From Polaromonas sp. JS666 (GTDB lineage Bacteria > Pseudomonadota > Gammaproteobacteria > Burkholderiales > Burkholderiaceae_C): a stretch of DNA of 64,000 nucleotides. The notes below the pieces were generated by a model that saw nothing but the letters and a program-made list of their open reading frames with translations, was not told the origin of the DNA and made no database searches. The stretch covers positions 124,001 through 188,000 of the forward strand of contig NZ_FNHX01000003.1 of the NCBI RefSeq assembly GCF_900103405.1, in the 5' to 3' direction. Position numbers and translations under genes: made by a program. Below, in pieces: positions 37,193-46,091 of this stretch. Every line of letters starts with the position of its first letter. Positions within the stretch are counted from its first letter, which is position 1.

Positions 37193-38392
37193 ATGGCCAA
37201 ACAAGTCCAGGAAGCCTACATCGTCGCCGCCACGCGCACGCCCATAGGGCGCTCGCACAGGGGCTATTTCCGCAACACGCGGCCCGACGACCTGCTGGTC
37301 AAGGCGCTGCAGGCCGCGCTCGCGCAAGTGCCCTCGCTGGACCCCAAGGCGATTGAGGACATCATTTGCGGCTGCGCGATTCCCGAAGGCCCGCAGGGCC
37401 TGAACGTGGCGCGCATAGGCGCGGTGCTGGCCGGCCTGCCGACCAGCGTGGGCGGCATCACCGTCAACCGTTTCTGCGCCTCGGGCCTCTCGGCCATCCA
37501 GATGGCGGCCGACCGCATCCGTGTGGGCGAAGCCGACGTGATGATCGCCGCCGGCACCGAGAGCATGAGCATGGTGCCCATGTCGGGCAACTCGCCCTCG
37601 CTCTCGCCAAACATGTTCATGAATGATGAAAACGTCGGCATCGCCTACGGCATGGGCCTGACCGCCGAGAAGGTGGCCCAGCAGTGGAAGGTCTCGCGCG
37701 AGGCGCAGGACCAGTTCGCGCTCGAATCGCACCTCAAGGCCATCAAGGCCCAGCAGGCCGGCGAGTTCAGCAATGAAATCACGCCCGTCGAAGTGACCGA
37801 CCGCACGGCCAACCTGGAAACCGGTGAAGTGGTCGCCAAGACCCGCACCGTGAGCCTGGACGAGGGCCCGCGCCCCGACACCTCGCTCGAAGGCCTGGCC
37901 AAACTCAAGACGGTGTTTGCCGCGCGCGGCTCGGTCACCGCCGGCAACAGCTCGCAGACCTCCGATGGCGCGGGTGCACTGGTGCTGGCCAGCGAAAAAG
38001 CCGTCAAGCAGTTCGGCCTCAAGCCGCTGGCGCGTTTCGTGAGCTATGCCGCCAAGGGCGTGCCGCCTGAAATCATGGGCATAGGCCCCATCGAAGCCAT
38101 TCCCGCTGCCCTGCGTTATGCCGGCCTCACGCAGGACGACATGGACTGGATCGAGCTGAACGAAGCCTTTGCCGCCCAGTCGCTGGCCGTCATCAACACG
38201 CTCAAGCTGGACCCGGCCAAGGTCAACCGCATGGGCGGCGCGATTGCGCTGGGCCATCCGCTGGGTGCGACGGGCGCAATCCGGGCCGCGACCGTGATTC
38301 ATGCATTGCACAGGCACCAACTGAAATACGGCATGGTGACCATGTGCGTAGGCATGGGACAGGGCGCAGCCGGCATCTTCGAGCGCGTGTAG
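37193..38392 (+). CDS. Acetyl-CoA C-acyltransferase (thiolase)
   Basis: 399 aa, last step of beta-oxidation. Acyl-accepting Cys in NRFCASGLSAIQ, catalytic His in GHPLGATGA, second Cys in TMCVGMGQGAAG. ATG 37193 follows a GAAGGAAA ribosome binding site; the frame upstream is a shadow of the thioesterase gene. Biosynthetic (PhaA) and degradative (FadA) thiolases share these motifs; the operon favours degradation. Confidence 0.94.
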   Translation: MAKQVQEAYIVAATRTPIGRSHRGYFRNTRPDDLLVKALQAALAQVPSLDPKAIEDIICGCAIPEGPQGLNVARIGAVLAGLPTSVGGITVNRFCASGLSAIQMAADRIRVGEADVMIAAGTESMSMVPMSGNSPSLSPNMFMNDENVGIAYGMGLTAEKVAQQWKVSREAQDQFALESHLKAIKAQQAGEFSNEITPVEVTDRTANLETGEVVAKTRTVSLDEGPRPDTSLEGLAKLKTVFAARGSVTAGNSSQTSDGAGALVLASEKAVKQFGLKPLARFVSYAAKGVPPEIMGIGPIEAIPAALRYAGLTQDDMDWIELNEAFAAQSLAVINTLKLDPAKVNRMGGAIALGHPLGATGAIRAATVIHALHRHQLKYGMVTMCVGMGQGAAGIFERV

Positions 38393-38435
38393 CGTGGGGC
38401 TACTGCGCGGGCGCATTGCGTCGTTGCAGCCCAAA

Positions 38436-38472
38436 GAAAATCCTCACGACCCTGAAGGTCGCTCCGGTTTTC
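38436..38472. repeat. Structured intergenic element after the thiolase gene
   Basis: GAAAA/TTTTC and CGACC/GGTCG form a hairpin (38436-38472). Around it GTAGCG (near 38390) and CGCTAC (near 38510) and GC-rich blocks can pair over about 130 bp. This fills most of the 193-bp gap between the thiolase and hydrolase genes. It may be another dispersed repeat or an attenuating structure within the operon. Confidence 0.5.
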
Positions 38473-38585
38473 TGCGGGCACCCGCGCCTCGCACTGCATC
38501 CCGCTCGCTACGCCCTTGAGGCTGTTGCGGGGGGCGTGGCGCCGAGTTAGTTGACGGTAGTTGCTGATACTTTCAGGAGACATCG

Positions 38586-39464
38586 ATGCAAATCCAGACT
38601 CTGGCCACCGGCACCGCGCAGCTCTCGCTGCGCGTGTATGACGCAACGCTCGCCGCCCACACCAGCGTGGTCATAGGCGGCGCCATGGGCGTGCGGCAGC
38701 ACTACTACGCGCCGTTTGCGCAGTGGCTGTCCAGCCAGGGCTTTCGGGTCACGACGTTTGACTATCGCGGCTCGGGCGATTCGCTGCCGGCCACGGCCGG
38801 TGGCAGCCTGCGCGGCTTCAAGGCCGATTTGCTGGACTGGGCCGGCGACTACGAGGCCGTGGTCGATGAGGCCAAGGCGGCCTTGCCCGACGCGCCGCTT
38901 TACCTCTTGGGCCATAGCCTGGGCGCGCAGCTGCCGGGCTTTCTCAAAAACCAGGACAAGATTGACGGCCTGGTTAGCATCGCGGCGGGCAGCGGCTACT
39001 GGCGCGACAACGCACCGCAGCTTAGGCGCATGATTTTGTACTTTTGGTATGTGCTGGTGCCACTGGCGACGCGGCTTTTCGGCTATTTCCCGGGGCGCTC
39101 GCTGCGCAAGGTCGGCGACCTGCCGGCCGGCGTGATGATGCAGTGGCGCAAGTGGTGCTTGAACCCGCAGTACAGCGTGGGCGCCGAGGGCGAAAGCGCG
39201 CGCCTGAGTTACGGCAAGGTCAGCTTCCCGGTCACGGCGCTGTCCATCGCTGACGACGAGCTGATGACCTGGCGCGGCACACAAAACCTGATCAACCTGT
39301 ACGCCAATGCGCCGCGCACGTTTGAGCGCATCACGCCGGCGGACCTGAAGGTCAAGCGCATAGGCCATTTCGGATTCTTTCGAGAGCAGTTCAACAACAC
39401 CCTGTGGCCGCGCGCCCAGCAAATCATCGAAGGCATGGCCGGCGTCGCCAGGACGACGGCCTGA
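38586..39464 (+). CDS. Alpha/beta fold hydrolase
   Basis: 292 aa. Nucleophile elbow LLGHSLGAQ (GxSxG), FDYRGSGDS for the preceding strand, late Asp in SIADDELMT and His in IGHFGFFRE. Similar to uncharacterised COG4757-type hydrolases. A TTTCAGGAGA ribosome binding site precedes the ATG. It starts a second group of the beta-oxidation cluster after a structured gap. Substrate unknown; not similar enough to the hydrolase at 33362 to be a recent duplicate. Confidence 0.82.
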   Translation: MQIQTLATGTAQLSLRVYDATLAAHTSVVIGGAMGVRQHYYAPFAQWLSSQGFRVTTFDYRGSGDSLPATAGGSLRGFKADLLDWAGDYEAVVDEAKAALPDAPLYLLGHSLGAQLPGFLKNQDKIDGLVSIAAGSGYWRDNAPQLRRMILYFWYVLVPLATRLFGYFPGRSLRKVGDLPAGVMMQWRKWCLNPQYSVGAEGESARLSYGKVSFPVTALSIADDELMTWRGTQNLINLYANAPRTFERITPADLKVKRIGHFGFFREQFNNTLWPRAQQIIEGMAGVARTTA

Positions 39465-39492
39465 GCCGCGAAGCCAGGGCACACTTGAGGAC

Positions 39493-40317
39493 ATGACAAG
39501 TACGCATTCTTTTGACCAGGCGCTGCGGCTGGCAGCCGCCGGCGCCGACAGGCCCGACACCTGGCTGGGCCACAGCAGCCCCGACTACTGGAACATGGTG
39601 GGGCCCTTCGGCGGCACCACGGCGGCCACGGCCCTGCGCGCCATCCTGCTGCACCCGGCCTTGCTGGGCGAGCCGGTGGCGCTGACGGTGAACTACGCGG
39701 CAGCCATGGCCGAAGGGCCCTTCAGCGTGACGGCCAAGCCGGTGCGCACCAACCGCTCCACCCAGCACTGGACGGTGGAGCTGTCGCAGGACGGCGATGC
39801 GGCCGGCGCCGTGATGACGGCCACGGCCGTCACGGCGGTACGCCGCGAGACCTGGAGCCTTAGCGACACGCCCATGCCCGCGGTGACTTTGGCTGATGCG
39901 ACGGGCCGCTTGCGTTTTGCCACATCGGCCTGGACCAATCGCTACGACATGCGGCCGGTGCGCGGCGTGATCCCACAGGTCTGGGATGGCAGCGGCGTGG
40001 ACAGCCTCACGCAGTTGTGGGTGCGCGACGACCCGCCGCGCCCGCTGGACTTCCCGGCGCTGGCCGCCATGTCCGATGTGTTCTACCCGCGCGTCTGGCT
40101 GCGCCGCGCCACGCGTGTGCCGGCCGGCACGGTCTCCATCACCACCTACTTCCATGCGGACAGCCGGCAGCTTGCCGAATGCGGCGATGGCTTTTTGCTG
40201 GGCCAGGCCAAGGCCCAGGCTTTTCGCAACGGCTTTTTCGACCAGACGGCGCAGCTGTGGAGCGAAGCCGGCGTGCTGCTGGCCACCAGCACGCAGGTCG
40301 TCTATTACAAGGAATGA
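39493..40317 (+). CDS. Acyl-CoA thioesterase, double-hotdog (TesB-like)
   Basis: 274 aa with two hotdog halves (about 1-120 and 150-274). The first contains GPFGGTTAATALRA, the second HADSRQLAECGDGFLLGQAKAQAF in shortened form, the positions that carry TesB active-site residues. Hydrolyses medium/long acyl-CoA. 28 bp after the hydrolase gene and 28 bp before the enoyl-CoA hydratase gene. Confidence 0.82.
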   Translation: MTSTHSFDQALRLAAAGADRPDTWLGHSSPDYWNMVGPFGGTTAATALRAILLHPALLGEPVALTVNYAAAMAEGPFSVTAKPVRTNRSTQHWTVELSQDGDAAGAVMTATAVTAVRRETWSLSDTPMPAVTLADATGRLRFATSAWTNRYDMRPVRGVIPQVWDGSGVDSLTQLWVRDDPPRPLDFPALAAMSDVFYPRVWLRRATRVPAGTVSITTYFHADSRQLAECGDGFLLGQAKAQAFRNGFFDQTAQLWSEAGVLLATSTQVVYYKE

Positions 40318-40345
40318 GACACTTGATGTCTTGACGGAAAACACC

Positions 40346-41128
40346 ATGAACACTCCCACTTCTATCCCCGAAATCCTGAGCCATGTCGACGCCGGCGTGA
40401 TGACCATCACGCTGAACCGCCTGGACAAGAAAAACTCCATCACCTCCGCCATGTACGGCGCCATGGCCGACGCGCTGGAATCTGCCAACCACGACGCGGC
40501 GGTGCGCGCCGTGGTCATCCAGGGCCATGAAACGATTTTTTCGGCCGGCAACGATATTGCCGACTTCCTGAACAAGCCGCCCGCAACGCAGGACTCGCCG
40601 GTGTTCCGCTTCCTGCGCGGCATCAGCAGCTTTCCCAAACCGCTGGTGGCCTCGGTCTGCGGCCCGGCCGTCGGCATTGGCACCACGCTGCTGCTGCACT
40701 GCGACCTGGTGTATGCCGGCGACAACGCCGCCTTTTCCATGCCTTTTGTGAACCTGGGCCTGTGCCCCGAGGCGGCGTCCAGCCTGCTGGTGCCCCAGCT
40801 CATGGGCTACCCGCGCGCGGCCGAGGCGCTGCTGCTGGGCGAGCCCTTCATGGCCGAGACCGCGCTCGAAATCGGTCTGATCAACCGCATCGTGCCGCCC
40901 ACCGAAGCCAATGCGCTGGCCCAAAGGCAGGCGCAAAAACTGGTGGCCAAGCCGCTGAGCGCGCTGATGGAAACCAAGCGCCTCATGAAAAAAGGCAACG
41001 CCACCCTGGTGGCCGAGCGCATGGCCGAAGAGGGCGCGAGTTTCGGCCGCATGCTGGGTGAGCCGGCCGCGCGCGAGGCGTTTTCGGCCTTCCTGGACAA
41101 GCGCAAGCCAGACTTCAGCGCAGTCTGA
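40346..41128 (+). CDS. Enoyl-CoA hydratase/isomerase (crotonase family)
   Basis: 260 aa. FSAGNDIADF and CGPAVGIGTTLLLHCD form the CoA-binding oxyanion hole. The usual catalytic Glu positions read NLGLCPEAASS: the second acidic residue is kept in CPEA, as in PaaG and isomerase-like members rather than a canonical hydratase. Last gene of the cluster. The start at ATG 40346 is where homology begins; the upstream open frame is a shadow of the thioesterase gene. Confidence 0.88.
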   Translation: MNTPTSIPEILSHVDAGVMTITLNRLDKKNSITSAMYGAMADALESANHDAAVRAVVIQGHETIFSAGNDIADFLNKPPATQDSPVFRFLRGISSFPKPLVASVCGPAVGIGTTLLLHCDLVYAGDNAAFSMPFVNLGLCPEAASSLLVPQLMGYPRAAEALLLGEPFMAETALEIGLINRIVPPTEANALAQRQAQKLVAKPLSALMETKRLMKKGNATLVAERMAEEGASFGRMLGEPAAREAFSAFLDKRKPDFSAV

Positions 41129-41145
41129 AGCCTGCGTTTCTCATT

Positions 41146-41166
41146 CCTTCCCCCAGCGGGGAAAGG
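41146..41166. terminator. Hairpin between convergent hydratase and lysR genes
   Basis: CCTTCCCCC-AGC-GGGGAAAGG pairs at eight of nine positions. It lies in the 40-bp gap between two convergent stops; no T tract on either side, so a Rho-independent role is uncertain. Confidence 0.35.
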
Positions 41167-41168
41167 CG

Positions 41169-42161
41169 TCACACCAAGCTGCGCCGCCTGGCCGCCGGCT
41201 TGCGAGCCTTGGCCTGCGGATCGGATTGCCGGATGGATTCCGCCGTCAGGCGCAGGCAGGCCATCAACTGCTCGCTGCTGGGTGTCAGCCGCCGTCCCCG
41301 CACGGTGATGAGCCCTATGGGCGGCAGTTCGATCGGAACCTCGATAGCCAGGACGTCGAACAAACCCTCCCGCTGGAAGTGCAGGGCGACCGAGCGTGCC
41401 AGGAATCCGGCCGCGTCACGCTGCTGCACAAAGGTGCTGAGCGCCAGGAAGGACGATGTCTCGATGATGTCGCTGGGCGGGTTCAGGCCGTGGCGAAAAA
41501 AAGTCTGTTCGAGCTTCACGCGCAGCGATGCCCAGGGCGGGGGCAGCACGCAGGGCATGCCGGCCAGGTCGTTCCAGCTGGGTTTTTTCTGGCGCGTGAG
41601 CGCATGGCCGTGCTTGACCACGGCCACCATGGGCTCGCCGAACAGCGCCTCCGTCACCAGGTCGGGGGCGGCGTAGCCGGGTTCCAGGCGGCCGACGAAC
41701 AGGTCCAGCTCGCCCATGCGCAGCCGCGGCAACAGCCGCGTCAGGTCGCCTTCCTCGACCAGCACGGTCGCCAGGGTTGAACGCTGCTTGAGCAGCTTGA
41801 CGGCGCCCGCCAGCAGCACGGGCATGGCCACCACCATGGCACCCACACGCGTGCGTCCGGCCGCGCCGCTGGCCACGGCGGAAATCTCGTCGCGTGTGCG
41901 TTCGTACTCGGCCAGCACCGAGCGGGCAAACCGGATCAGCGCCTGGCCGCTGGAGGTCGGCTCGGTGCCTCGGGTGGAGCGGTCGAACAGGGTCAGCTCT
42001 AGCATGCTCTCGACCTCGGAGAGCATTTTCGAGACGGCGGGCTGGCTGACCGACAGGAACTCGGCGGTCCGGCCCAGGTGGCGGAACTGGTCCAGCGCCA
42101 CCAGCAGCTGCAGGTGGCGCAGCTTGATGTTGGAGCGCAGGGCGCGGTCTATCTGGGTCAT
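41169..42161 (-). CDS. LysR-family regulator (GbpR/PcaQ-like)
   Basis: 330 aa. N-terminal helix-turn-helix LGRTAEFLSVSQPAVSKML at about residues 28-46, then a periplasmic-binding-protein-like effector domain, with a basic C-terminal tail (KARKPAARRR). Of the type that controls sugar-acid or aromatic genes near Bug receptors. Divergent from the TctC-UxaA locus across 157 bp, which probably holds its binding sites and promoters. Confidence 0.9.
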   Translation of the reverse strand: MTQIDRALRSNIKLRHLQLLVALDQFRHLGRTAEFLSVSQPAVSKMLSEVESMLELTLFDRSTRGTEPTSSGQALIRFARSVLAEYERTRDEISAVASGAAGRTRVGAMVVAMPVLLAGAVKLLKQRSTLATVLVEEGDLTRLLPRLRMGELDLFVGRLEPGYAAPDLVTEALFGEPMVAVVKHGHALTRQKKPSWNDLAGMPCVLPPPWASLRVKLEQTFFRHGLNPPSDIIETSSFLALSTFVQQRDAAGFLARSVALHFQREGLFDVLAIEVPIELPPIGLITVRGRRLTPSSEQLMACLRLTAESIRQSDPQAKARKPAARRRSLV

Positions 42162-42318
42162 GAATCATGTTAACCGAAAGGCTATGAAGAGATTCTGAAA
42201 TTCGATTGGATTGTTATGAGGAAGCCGACAAGAATCGGGGAACAAGAAATGCGCAAAGCAGCAGCCATCGCCGTGGCGAATACCGCGCACGGCATCCACC
42301 CAGAGGCAGACAAACCCG

Positions 42319-43335
42319 ATGAAAACGACCCCCCAGCTTCCCCTTGTTCCCTTCAACGCCAGGCGCCGCAGCCTGCTGATCGGCGGCGCCGCGCTCGGCG
42401 CCGCGGCGCTGATCAAGCCCCTGGGTGCCGCGGCCCAGGGCTATCCCGAACGGCCCCTCACCTTCATCTGCCCCTGGCCCGCGGGCGGCACCGCCGACCA
42501 GTCCATGCGCGCCCTGTGCCAGATCGCGTCGCGGGTGCTGGGCCAGGCGATCGCGGTGGAAAACAAGGCCGGTGCTTCCGGCATGATCGGCACCCGGGCC
42601 ATGGCCTCGGCCAAGCCCGACGGCTACACCATCGGCCAGATTCCGATTTCCGTCACGCGCTTTTCGCAGCTGGGTACCCTGCAGCTGGACCCGCTCAAGG
42701 ATCTGACCTACCTGGCCCGCACCTCGGGCCAGACTTTCGGCATGGCCGTCCCCGCGGAATCACGCTTCAAGTCGCTGCAGGAACTTGTCGCCTTTGCCAG
42801 GGCCAACCCCGGCAAGGTCACCTATGCCCACGCGGGTGTCGGCGGCGCCACGCATGTGGGCATGGAAGAGTTCGCGCTTGCCGCGGGCATCCAGTTCAAC
42901 CATGTTCCCTACAAGGGCGGGGCCGAGGCGCTGCAGGCCGTGCTCGGCGGTCATGTGGACCTGCTGGCCGATTCCAGTTCCTGGGCGCCGCACGTCGAGG
43001 CGGGCAAGCTCAGGCTGCTGGCCACCTGGGGCGAACGCCGTGCTTCGCGGTTCAAGGATGCGCCCACGCTCAAGGAGCTGGGCTACAACGTCGTGGTCGA
43101 TGCGCCCAACGGCATAGGCGCGCCCAAAGGCCTGGACCCGGCCGTCGCGATGAAGCTGCGCGAGGCCTTCCGTGTGGCCGTGGCCAGCCCCGAGTTCAAG
43201 CAGGTGGCTGACAGGATAGACGCGCCCGTGCTTTACCTGGACGGCCCCGACTACGAAAAATACGTGGCCGCCATGTACCAGAAAGAAACCACCCTGATCG
43301 ACAAGCTCAAGCTCAAGGAATTGATGAAGAGCTAG
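42319..43335 (+). CDS. Bug/TctC-family receptor with twin-arginine signal
   Basis: 338 aa. The N-terminus carries ARRRSLLIGGAALGAAA, a twin-arginine-like signal, with cleavage near AAAQG. The mature start GYPERPLTFICPWPAGGTADQ holds the Bug signature; key residues PWPAGGTAD. The family binds carboxylates such as sugar acids. No TctAB genes nearby. It is the first gene of a locus with an altronate-dehydratase homologue (24 bp downstream) and a second receptor. Divergent LysR likely controls it. Confidence 0.9.
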   Translation: MKTTPQLPLVPFNARRRSLLIGGAALGAAALIKPLGAAAQGYPERPLTFICPWPAGGTADQSMRALCQIASRVLGQAIAVENKAGASGMIGTRAMASAKPDGYTIGQIPISVTRFSQLGTLQLDPLKDLTYLARTSGQTFGMAVPAESRFKSLQELVAFARANPGKVTYAHAGVGGATHVGMEEFALAAGIQFNHVPYKGGAEALQAVLGGHVDLLADSSSWAPHVEAGKLRLLATWGERRASRFKDAPTLKELGYNVVVDAPNGIGAPKGLDPAVAMKLREAFRVAVASPEFKQVADRIDAPVLYLDGPDYEKYVAAMYQKETTLIDKLKLKELMKS

Positions 43336-43359
43336 GGGCGCCGAGCGCCGAAAGAAACC

Positions 43360-44919
43360 ATGACCGCCACCACGACCCCCTCTTTCCCCGACTCCCCCGC
43401 CACCAGCCCGCTGATCCGCCTGCACGCCAACGACAACGTGCTGGTCGCCAAAACCGCGCTGTCGCTGGGCCAGGAGCTGCCGGGGGCCGGCGCGCGCGCG
43501 CGCGCGCAGGTGCCGGCGGGGCACAAGGTCGCGGCCCGCCGCATCGCGCGGGGCGAGCGCATCCTGAAGTACGACACGGTGATTGGCGTGGCTGCACGCG
43601 ACATCGAGGCGGGCGACTATGTGCATTCGCACAACATGGCGCTGGTGGATTTTGAACGCGACCCGGCCTTCGGGCAGGACGTGCGGCCGGTGGACTATGT
43701 GCCGCAGGCCGAGCGTGCCAGCTTCATGGGCTTTGTGCGCCCCGACGGCCGCGTGGGCACCCGCAATTTCATCGGCATCCTGTCCTCGGTCAATTGCTCG
43801 GCCACCGTCATCAAGAATATCGCGGCCCACTTCACGCCAGAGCGGCTGGCGGCCTTTCCGCATGTGGATGGCGTGGCGGCCTTCGCGCAAACCAGCGGCT
43901 GTGGCATGTCTTCCCCCAGCGAGCATTTCGACGTGCTGCGCCGCACCCTGGCCGGCTATGCGCGCCACCCCAACCTGGCCGGCGTGCTGATCGTCGGCCT
44001 GGGCTGCGAGCGCAACCAGGTGTCGTCGCTGGTGGAGTCGCAGGGCCTGGAGACCAGCAAGCTGATGCGCACCCTGGTGATGCAGGAAGTCGGCGGCACC
44101 CGCGCCACCATCGAAGCCGGTATCGCAGCTATCTGCGAAATGCTGCCCGAGGCGAATGCGGCCAGGCGCCGGCCCGTGCCGGCGAGCCACCTGAAGATAG
44201 GCCTGGAGTGCGGCGGCTCGGACGGTTTTTCCGGGATCACGGCCAACCCGGCGCTGGGCGCGGCCATGGACATCCTGGTGCGCCACGGCGGCACCGCCAT
44301 TCTCTCGGAGACGCCTGAAATCCACGGCGTCGAATACATGCTGACTCGCCGCGCCGTCACGCCCGAAGTGGGGCAAAAGCTGCTGGACCGTCTGGCCTGG
44401 TGGGAAAAATACACGGCGGGCCACAACGCCCAGTTCAACGGCGTGGTCGGCCACGGCAACCAGGCCGGCGGGCTGGCCAATATTTTTGAGAAATCGCTGG
44501 GCTCGGCCATGAAAGGCGGCACCACGCCGCTGCAGGCGGTCTATGAATATGCCGAGCCGATCACCCAGAACGGCTTTGTCTTCATGGACTCGCCCGGCTA
44601 CGACCCGGTGGCCTCGACCGGCCAGATCGCCAGCGGTGCCAATCTGATCTGCTTTACCACCGGCCGGGGCTCCATGTTCGGCTCCAAGCCGGCGCCCACG
44701 ATCAAGCTGGCCAGCAACACGCCGATGTTCAAGCGCCTTGAAGAAGACATGGACATCAACTGCGGCGCCATCCTGGACGGCGAGCTGGACGTCGCGCAGA
44801 TGGGGCAGCGGATTTTTGAGGAGATCCTGCGCCATGCCTCGGGCGAGCCGACCAAGAGCGAGGCGCTGGGCCTGGGCGACCACGAATTTGTGCCCTGGCA
44901 CCTGGGCATTGTCAGCTGA
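43360..44919 (+). CDS. UxaA/GarD-family dehydratase (second altronate dehydratase homologue)
   Basis: 519 aa. SAF domain (about 20-95) followed by the UxaA catalytic part: RPDGRVGTRNFIGILSSVNC, SGCGMSSPSE, CGGSDGFSGITANPA. Same length and architecture as the product of 20996-22567, clearly related but diverged. A (GC)9 tract in the SAF domain encodes the ARARAQ turn. Likely substrate is an aldonate or aldarate such as altronate or galactarate, giving a 2-keto-3-deoxy acid for the aldolase encoded downstream. Confidence 0.87.
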   Translation: MTATTTPSFPDSPATSPLIRLHANDNVLVAKTALSLGQELPGAGARARAQVPAGHKVAARRIARGERILKYDTVIGVAARDIEAGDYVHSHNMALVDFERDPAFGQDVRPVDYVPQAERASFMGFVRPDGRVGTRNFIGILSSVNCSATVIKNIAAHFTPERLAAFPHVDGVAAFAQTSGCGMSSPSEHFDVLRRTLAGYARHPNLAGVLIVGLGCERNQVSSLVESQGLETSKLMRTLVMQEVGGTRATIEAGIAAICEMLPEANAARRRPVPASHLKIGLECGGSDGFSGITANPALGAAMDILVRHGGTAILSETPEIHGVEYMLTRRAVTPEVGQKLLDRLAWWEKYTAGHNAQFNGVVGHGNQAGGLANIFEKSLGSAMKGGTTPLQAVYEYAEPITQNGFVFMDSPGYDPVASTGQIASGANLICFTTGRGSMFGSKPAPTIKLASNTPMFKRLEEDMDINCGAILDGELDVAQMGQRIFEEILRHASGEPTKSEALGLGDHEFVPWHLGIVS

Positions 44920-45085
44920 CCTGCGCATCGGCTGCCGACACCTTGGCCTGCGCACCCAGTATCCCTGCCGGGAGCTGCCCGCCGGGCGGCACATGGCAAG
45001 TGGCCGGAGGGCTGGCCCGGGCGATCCGCCTGAAATGCCCTCGAAGCGCTAGACCGTTTGAAAAATACACAAGGAGACAACGACC

Positions 45086-46087
45086 ATGCCAAGCCTTACT
45101 CCCGCCGTGCGGCGCACCGCCCGCCGCATGCTGCTGCTTGCCGCCCTGGCTGCTTGCGCGCTGGGCCCGACCGCCTACGCGCAAAGCGACTATCCCAACA
45201 AGCCCTTGACCCTGCTGGTGCCTTACCCCGCCGGCGGCGCCAACGATGCCGTGGCGCGCCTGGTGGGGCAGAAGATGGGCGAGAGCCTCAAGCAACCGGT
45301 CATCATCGACAACCGCCCCGGCGCCGGCACCACCATCGGCACCGCCGCGGCGGCCAAGGCCGCGCCCGACGGCTACACGCTGGTGCTGGGCTCGCTGGCG
45401 AGCCACGCGGTCAGCCCTCACCTCTACGCCAAGCCCGGTTATGACGCCATCGCCGACTTCAGTCCCGTGGGCACCATAGGCGTGGTGCCCATGGTGCTGA
45501 TCGTCGCCAAGGAGTCGCCTTACACCGACCTGCGCTCGCTGGTCGAAGCCGCGCGGCGCCAGCCGAACGCGCTGAACTATGGTTCCGCCGGCAACGGCTC
45601 CCCGCTTCACCTGGCGGCCGAGCTGTTCAAGCAGAGCGCGCACATCCAGATCAGCCATGTGCCCTATAAGGGCGGCAATGCCCACACCATGGACTTGTTG
45701 GGCGGCCGGCTCGACATGATCCTGGATACCTTGACCAGCGCCGCGCCGCTGATCAAGGGCGGCAAGGTCCGGGCCCTGGCCGTCGCAGCGCCCTCGCGCC
45801 TGTCTGAACTGCCGGGCGTTCCCACTTTTTCGGAGGCGGGTTACCCCGGCTTTGAGGTCAATGCCTGGTATGCGCTGTACGCGCCTGCCAAGACCAGTAA
45901 AGAAGTCATCAGCCGCCTCAACGCGACGCTGGTGGCGGTGCTCAAACAGCCCGACGTCCTGGAAAAATTCGGCAACCTGGGTGTGCGGACACAGCCCGGC
46001 GCGCCGCAAGACCTGGCCCGCTTTACCCAGGAAGAATGGGACCGCTACGGCAAGCTCATTCTGGCCAGCGGCATCCGCATAGACTGA
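45086..46087 (+). CDS. Bug/TctC-family periplasmic receptor
   Basis: 333 aa. Signal peptide to about residue 33 (PTAYAQ), then SDYPNKPLTLLVPYPAGGAND, the Bug signature. An AAGGAG ribosome binding site lies 10 bp upstream of the ATG. Third orphan receptor of the window and second in this locus. The 166 bp between it and the uxaA homologue contain no obvious gene, so it may have its own promoter. Ends 4 bp before the dehydrogenase gene. Confidence 0.9.
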   Translation: MPSLTPAVRRTARRMLLLAALAACALGPTAYAQSDYPNKPLTLLVPYPAGGANDAVARLVGQKMGESLKQPVIIDNRPGAGTTIGTAAAAKAAPDGYTLVLGSLASHAVSPHLYAKPGYDAIADFSPVGTIGVVPMVLIVAKESPYTDLRSLVEAARRQPNALNYGSAGNGSPLHLAAELFKQSAHIQISHVPYKGGNAHTMDLLGGRLDMILDTLTSAAPLIKGGKVRALAVAAPSRLSELPGVPTFSEAGYPGFEVNAWYALYAPAKTSKEVISRLNATLVAVLKQPDVLEKFGNLGVRTQPGAPQDLARFTQEEWDRYGKLILASGIRID

Positions 46088-46091
46088 GCCC

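Noticed and set aside
42760..44994. 744-codon open frame on the minus strand
   Set aside because: Antisense to the Bug receptor and the UxaA homologue, which have clear motifs; shadow composition.
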